In this document: positions 58,301 to 64,000 of the stretch, one piece after another | Layout of the letters: the number at the start of each line of letters is the position of its first letter | Numbering within the stretch: the first letter of the stretch is position 1 | Assembly: GCA_963969395.1 (NCBI GenBank) | Contig: OZ017797.1 | Location: 13,206,001-13,270,000 of the forward strand | Origin: Pseudoscleropodium purum | Taxonomy: Eukaryota > Streptophyta > Bryopsida > Hypnales > Brachytheciaceae | Length of the DNA: 64,000 nt | Direction: 5' to 3' | Translations under genes and position numbers: made by a program | The notes under the pieces: model-generated | The model's input: only the letters and a program-made list of their open reading frames with translations | Databases searched by the model: none | Told to the model about the DNA's origin: nothing

Positions 58301-60369
58301 CAATAATACTAGGTTATTGTTGTTGAAAGTGTTATAGAATGAGAGCAACTTGATCCTAATTTTAATTTTCTAATTTTCTAAATTCAAACAATTACTTTAT
58401 CTCCTACCCTCCACTTTTGTAATTATCTAATAATCAATGAATACAATACACGACTTCTATAATTTATCACTATACTACTTTGCATGAGGAGTTTCTAGCT
58501 ATTGGACCAAATTAAATTAAAGAAAGAAGTTGATGATTATGCCATGCTACAGTAGTCTCCTACTAAATTTTTTACACTAAACAATTTTCACATATTTGGT
58601 CAAAGAAATTTAAAAAAAATCTTGATATCTTTGTATAAATCACCACATTAGAAGTTGTAACAATGTTCATCTCAGGGAACAAAATTCATCCCAAAGGTTC
58701 ATTTGATAAAATGTATGGACGAAATATTCTTCTCCTTAATCAACAATTGTCATTTCATTACATCCATTGTCCAATTTGTAGATGTTGGAGTATTTGAGTA
58801 TTAAGTTTTAAATAATTGAATTAAGCACTACAATAGGAATATTTAAGGTTTAGCTTTTCCAAAGAAATATCCACATAGTATCTTTTAGCACTTTTGATAT
58901 TCAACAAGCTTGTTTTCATTGTTGGGTAATTTTGGAATGACTGATTTGTAATTGCACCACACTTCGGAAAGTGGCACTAACTAGGATTATTTTTTAGGGT
59001 GCTTCCATGCAATGCCTTCTCGATAATACTCATAGCTTTTAGAAGATGGTGTATACGCTAGTATGCCACAAATAGATTATTGAAGGACAATCTTAAAAAA
59101 ATTTCTTTTTTCTTTTTTTCCCTCCTTCTCTTCTTCCACTCAAAACTTTTATGTCTTCTCTATTTGTCGTGATATTTTTTTGCCATCGTAATTTTTTCTA
59201 AATTTTATTTATTTATTTTTATTTTTAATATCTTTGAATATATTTTATCTTTTGTAATTGTTATAATTTTGTCCTTTTAAAATTTTTTTGTCTTCTTTAT
59301 GATATCAATTTTTCTTTTGTCTTCCTTCTTTCATTATGCTATTTTTTTAATCTTCTTAATCATTTTTTCATTTTTTTTCATTTAAATTTTTTTTTTTTTT
59401 TTTTTTTTTTTTCCTTTCTAATAAAAATGATGCATTCTTGCTAGATTTCTTAATTTTTGTTTTAATTAGTAAATATTTTTTTCTTCATCAAGTTTTCTTA
59501 TATGATTTTGTTTACTTCCTAAAACTATAGGAGCAACTGTTTTGAGTAATCAGTGGCCTCTAGTGTCATTAGACAACTTCTCACCACTTCAAACAATTCA
59601 TAATTGAACAAGTGACAAATATAACTTCTACTTGATTAGACCTAGTGAAGTGGAATTTGTGTTATAGTATTGCACTAGAATACCGATGCAAAAACGACTA
59701 CATCACTTCTTCTCTACTTTTAGATTCAAAAAATATATTAAGAAAATGTAAAATAAAAATCCTGTCCAATCTCTTTCTCAAATTTGTTTGCAACTTTTGA
59801 TCAAAGACTCAAAATCTGAAATGGATTTTTGGAGGTGAAAGTCAGACTAATTTTCCAATTTTCTTAAGCTCAAAGTTTATTGGAAAAAAAATAATTTACA
59901 ATGCCAAAATGAAGTTCAAAATATTACTTGTAACTCAATTCCTTTGTTTTTCATATCCCACATGATTTGTCTTGCCTACTACCTCTCCATTTGTATAAAA
60001 GGCTTGTTATTTCTTCACTTTGAACTCATGTTAATTGGCTTTGGAAGCCATGCAATATTTTGTAAAAAATGGTATATTCTAAAGAGTGTATTTTATATGA
60101 TGTATGATGTGTTTTATGTGGTGCATTGCAAATGATGTATGGTGTAAATTGTATATGGTGTAATGTATTGTGTATGATGCATTGTTGTAATTTGAAAATG
60201 ACAAGAAAATGACTTCCATCATCCTAGGGAAGTGACCCAAACCTTAAATCCACCTCAATTCAGAATGCCTTACCATGCGGTAGTCCATAAGAACAATGCA
60301 GAGACTCCATGGTAACTTCCAATTGACTTCCAACGTCTTCAACATCCCTTGAAAAATGATTGCCAACAC
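55359..60369. other. AT-rich spacer, nothing gene-like
   Basis: Five kb without a supported gene. It contains an A/C-rich simple stretch at 56720-56765, a T-rich/poly-T stretch at 59100-59412 and degenerate GATGTATGGTGT words at 60095-60180. No terminal inverted repeats were found by eye. Confidence 0.45.
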
Positions 60370-60560
60370 GGATGTCTATGTCAGATTTTTCATGAGGCTA
60401 TTGTAAGTTCGTAACTTCAAAATGACTAGAGAATGACTAGAGAATGACTAAAGAATGACTACTAAGGTGGATGTCCACGTCGGATTTTTCATGGGTCTAT
60501 TGTAACTTCAGAATGAATAGGGAATGATTGCTCACATGGATGTCCATGTTGGATTTTCTA
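60370..60560. repeat. Tandem repeat, unit about 70-97 bp, three copies
   Basis: GGATGTC(T/C)A(T/C)GT(C/T)(A/G)GATTTTTC followed by CATG(A/G)G(G/T)CTATTGTAA and TAACTTC recurs from 60370, 60468 and 60538 (last copy partial). The first unit also carries a smaller array of four GAATGACTA(G/A)A words. Confidence 0.7.
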
Positions 60561-62905
60561 TGACAAAAACGCTCTCCACATGGCACTTTAGTATCCATTT
60601 TTTTAAACCTCCTTCCTTTATCACCTTACCTAGAACTTGTTTCATTCATTTTCTCATCCAAGGTAGAAATGGATGGTGATAATACACTCACAGTCATTTA
60701 TAAAAATGACTTGTCCACTATGACTATAGCAACCCCAAATCATTTTGCAGTCGACAATGTCTACAATGACTACATTGCAATCATTTTTTATAGTCACTTA
60801 TTCCCTCATTTTTTTGTAATGTCTTATGAGCAAAACTAACCAATATGGCTTCCGAAGTATTTCTTTCTATTTCACTTGAAACTTTGAAATACCTTAAAAA
60901 CCACATATTATAGTAGTTTGATTTTTGAAGTTGATAGTGAAATCCAAATTTCAAATATAGAATGTCATTGACGTTTAGTTAATACTATAATGTTCTAAAC
61001 TATCATATCTCCTTAATGATCAAGTGTTCAATTTTTGAACAAAAATAAATAAATAAATATCATAGGCACAAAGAATATTATTTTTTCTTCATCTAAATAT
61101 TCCTAAATTTTGGTGTTAGTTCTTTTAACATTCTTATAAAATCTTTTGCCAATACTCTATAATTCAAAATATAAGAGTATGTTTTTATCTTTAAAAGTAA
61201 GTTTTCTTATTCAAAAATATTCCTTCAAAAATAACTGGAATAAATAAGTAAAATGAAATCTTCAAAATATTTAAAAAACACAAAAATTGAAACTTAATGA
61301 TTTCAATGTAGGAAAGATATTCTTGTAAGAATTACAAATCAAATTTAGAAGGATTTAAAGGAAATTGGATAAATTTTTTTGCTAATAAATATTAGTTGAT
61401 GTATTAGTAGATCCAAACGTATAGATATGAACTATGGGCTGTATTTTACACCTTCTATTTTAAAGTCATCATTGAACAGTTCTAAGTTTTATTTTATAAT
61501 ATATTTCCTCAATATTTGGAAATTTGAAGTTCCTTTCATTCTTTGAAAGAAAAAGACACTTGTGGTAAATTTTTTAGATTTTTTAAGCATATTTGATATT
61601 TGATATGATCTTTCTTGATTTTTTCTTCAAAAAACTCATAGTAATTCAAAAGTTTGCAAAAGAGTCTAAAACATTTATTGACTTATATGGAAGATGTGTG
61701 CTTTTTTCTTTTAAGATAAAATAAAATAATTCATACTATATATTAGAAAAATGATACTTGATCCGTTGTTTAAGGATCATCCCTAAACCTATAACCAAAT
61801 AGGCTGGGCCTAAAATAATTTTCAATTTCTTAGCCATGTCATGTTCTTTTATACATAATAGTCATGTGAAATGGCATCAAGTGTGACACCATGTCAAATG
61901 GATGTAGTTTAATCTTGTTCGGAAACTTTAGGCTATTTTTGAGACTTCACTTTCAGTGGTACTTCTTGTAAAAGTTAAACTTGTTATTCTTGTCAACTAG
62001 GTTTGAGGTATTTGAGCTTTAAGGCTCTCTTGACTTGACATTCTTTGCCAAGTCGAATCTTCTAGGTGTTTTGAGAAAGAGACAATTTGTATTCAAAGTT
62101 TGTTAAGTTATTGTATTTGCCTTTCAATAAAGCTTCTCCTTCTTTTGCATTTGTTCTCTTGAATTTTTTTTGTAGAGTGAGAAATAGCTCACCTTATATG
62201 TGTTTAGATCTTGTATCCAATCACTTGGCAAAGAATCTTCTTATTGAAGATTGGTTGAGGCTAATTGATTTCTTGAGTGTTGCTTGAATTTGTGAAATTT
62301 TGAATGTTGTTTGGATTTGAGACAACCCTCAAGCGTTTTTTTAGGAGGTCTAGATTGTTTTGGAAGTGATTAGAAGTGGAAGAGAGAACCTTAAAAGTTC
62401 CAAAAACTTAGGATTTTTAGTTTTGAGTGATTTCTTAGATCACCCCTTGGTTGGAAGTGTTAATTTTTGTTAGATGTGGAGTACTAGATGTTGGTAGATG
62501 GCTATTAGCCAGGAGGAATTCATGGATGGTGACCATTGGTTAGAGAAGGAGGAACTATGACTTGTAATAATCCATTACATACTTCTACTATAGGCTTTGA
62601 TTCACACTTTTCTTGTGTTTTTGCAATTTTTTTTGGAGAAGAAGATATAACTTTGTATTGTTAGTTTTTGACATCGTATCTTCCCTTGTTGCAAACATTG
62701 CTATTGACAATTTTCAGTTTCGTCTCGTTTTGTATTTGTAAATAGGACTTTCAATTCATAGACAGATTGTGGTGGTGAGGTTGGATTAATCACTGGTGAG
62801 ACCATTACTTGTGCACCAAGTGGTTGATGCATATTTGAATTATGGTGATTAGGAAGTGATGATTTACAAACTACAAGTTTAGTGGTGATACAAGTGTAGG
62901 TTGCC
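60561..62905. other. AT-rich spacer, nothing recognised
   Basis: No coding motif. The frame at 62087-62287 shows a hydrophobic, T-rich composition typical of chance frames. Confidence 0.45.
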
Positions 62906-63689
62906 TTAACCCCTCACCACCCGAGGGGACCAAATCTATCCTCATTGAATCACTCACTGACTCCCAAGTGCCGTGAACAGAAGAAATCCGGAGTGCAATT
63001 CACTGGACATCGACGATGGGGGTTGGATACACTGTAGCACAATTGGCCACTGCGAATGATGTCCACTTTGACAAATTTAGGGCTCAGAGTCGAGGAAGGG
63101 CAAAAATTGGACATGGCGGTTTGTCCTTTTTTTCCCAAAAGTTACCGGCATTTGCAGGTGAGAGTTCGTTGGCGTGAACCCTGTCTTGCACAAGTCCTGT
63201 CCAGAGCGCTCCCTCCCTTGCCCAGACCTCCCGTGCCGGTCACCAGACTCATGGCACTCGGTTCCTTTCGGTGCCGCGTCTCTGCGGACCCACTAGGTTC
63301 CTTGCTTCTTCCGCCGCGAATGACTTCAGGAATCTCGCACTGTTCCTCCAAATTTGCACCGTTGTTGTTGAGACCCTAAATCGCAGACCTGTTGAGTTTT
63401 GAGCGATTTCATTGTCTGCTCCGCTTGGCTCGAATTCCAAAGCTGCCGGAGAGGGTGACGAAAGCTGCCGACAGTTCTGCTTTGCCCAAGATAGCGCCCA
63501 AATCTCCGCACATCGCACCATTGGAAACTGGCAAGATTCATGGTTTCAAAACCACAATGAAAGCTACTTTCAATCCATGCGGTCAATTTGGCGAGGATCC
63601 ATGCCACGAGCAGGAAAATTACCAATTTCTATCAAGGTCTCCAAAAGTTGCCGCAACAATCTGTCGGACCTTGGGCGGTGAGGGGTTAA
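62906..63689. mobile_element. GC-rich TTAA-bounded element with short inverted ends
   Basis: TTAA at 62906-62909 followed by CCCCTCACCACCCGAGG; the right end, reversed, reads CCCCTCACCGCCCAAGG directly before TTAA at 63686-63689. A TTAA duplication plus CCC-starting inverted ends is the hallmark of piggyBac-type insertion. The 776-bp inside is GC-rich with frames on both strands, none with a recognisable domain. It could be a nonautonomous element or one that captured gene sequence. Confidence 0.6.
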
Positions 63690-64000
63690 GCCTTTAGATA
63701 GTTTTAGGCTAAGTATCTAGGTAGTCATTTTATGGTATAAACTAGGATTTGATATTATCAATCTCCTTCACCATCTATTTGGAGGGTGAACACAGCTTCA
63801 AATACGGCAAAGGGAATGCTCCAGCACGCATGAACCTTCCTTCCAACCAATTTTGATTTTGATTTGGTTGTCCTGTTTCTGTTGCACAACTCGGTTTGGT
63901 ACGACACAATTTGAACCCTTCATACTTTTATCACAACATTTAGTCCTCCAGGATATTCAATGCAACACCTCAAAATTATTTAACTTCAACACAAAATGTT
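63690..64000. other. AT-richer flank at the window end, nothing recognised
   Basis: Returns to ordinary spacer composition. No supported feature. Confidence 0.45.

Noticed and set aside
60095..60180. GATGTATGGTGT-like words as a satellite
   Set aside because: Too degenerate and short to call a defined tandem repeat.
63056..63697. Overlapping frames of 90-107 residues on both strands near the right edge
   Set aside because: GC-rich sequence inside the TTAA-bounded element gives open frames in several directions with no motif.

Overview
This window looks like nuclear DNA of a land plant. The genes are split by GT..AG introns, and three of them belong to plant families: a chloroplast-type ABC1 kinase, an ARAD-like GT47 glycosyltransferase and a DUF688-type protein. 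Coding exons are GC-richer islands in a very AT-rich background. I see only a handful of genes in 64 kb, and I saw no intact LTR retrotransposon by eye. The repeats are mostly short, decayed, inverted-repeat DNA elements. A bryophyte or another non-seed plant is my best guess, but the sequence does not prove a species.

Layout. 1-0.67 kb: C-terminal part of a protein-kinase-like gene running in from the left edge. 0.7-3.5 kb: AT-rich spacer with tandem repeats. 3.5-6.5 kb: a GC-richer gene island with an unidentified minus-strand coding stretch and a plus-strand DUF688-family gene that has a TATA box, a spliced leader and an upstream ORF. 6.5-15.8 kb: repeat-rich spacer, including large inverted repeats and copy A of a dispersed element. 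15.8-23.2 kb: a ten-coding-exon ABC1-type kinase gene (928 aa), with an unusual multi-hairpin element in its first coding intron. 24.2-27.5 kb: a three-exon ARAD-like GT47 gene on the minus strand, convergent with the kinase gene; short tandem repeats reach into its stop codon. 29.2-33.3 kb: a dead pogo/Tigger-like transposase on the minus strand, split by a second inverted-repeat element. 34.4-36.6 kb: a CACTA-like inverted-repeat element holding a decayed coiled-coil ORF. 38-51 kb: a mosaic of dispersed, apparently noncoding elements whose ends resemble TTAA plus CCCCTAAAG, with nested and foldback MITEs. 51-62.9 kb: mostly unexplained AT-rich DNA with two CpG-rich MITEs. 62.9-63.7 kb: a GC-rich element bounded by TTAA and carrying short terminal inverted repeats.

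The genes do not form a pathway. The kinase-like ABC1 protein is expected in plastids, the GT47 enzyme in the Golgi, and the DUF688 protein has no known biochemical role. The most interesting noncoding material is the set of TTAA-bounded element families and the intronic multi-hairpin element. All exon structures were worked out by hand from splice signals, reading-frame continuity and family motifs, without alignments or transcripts.
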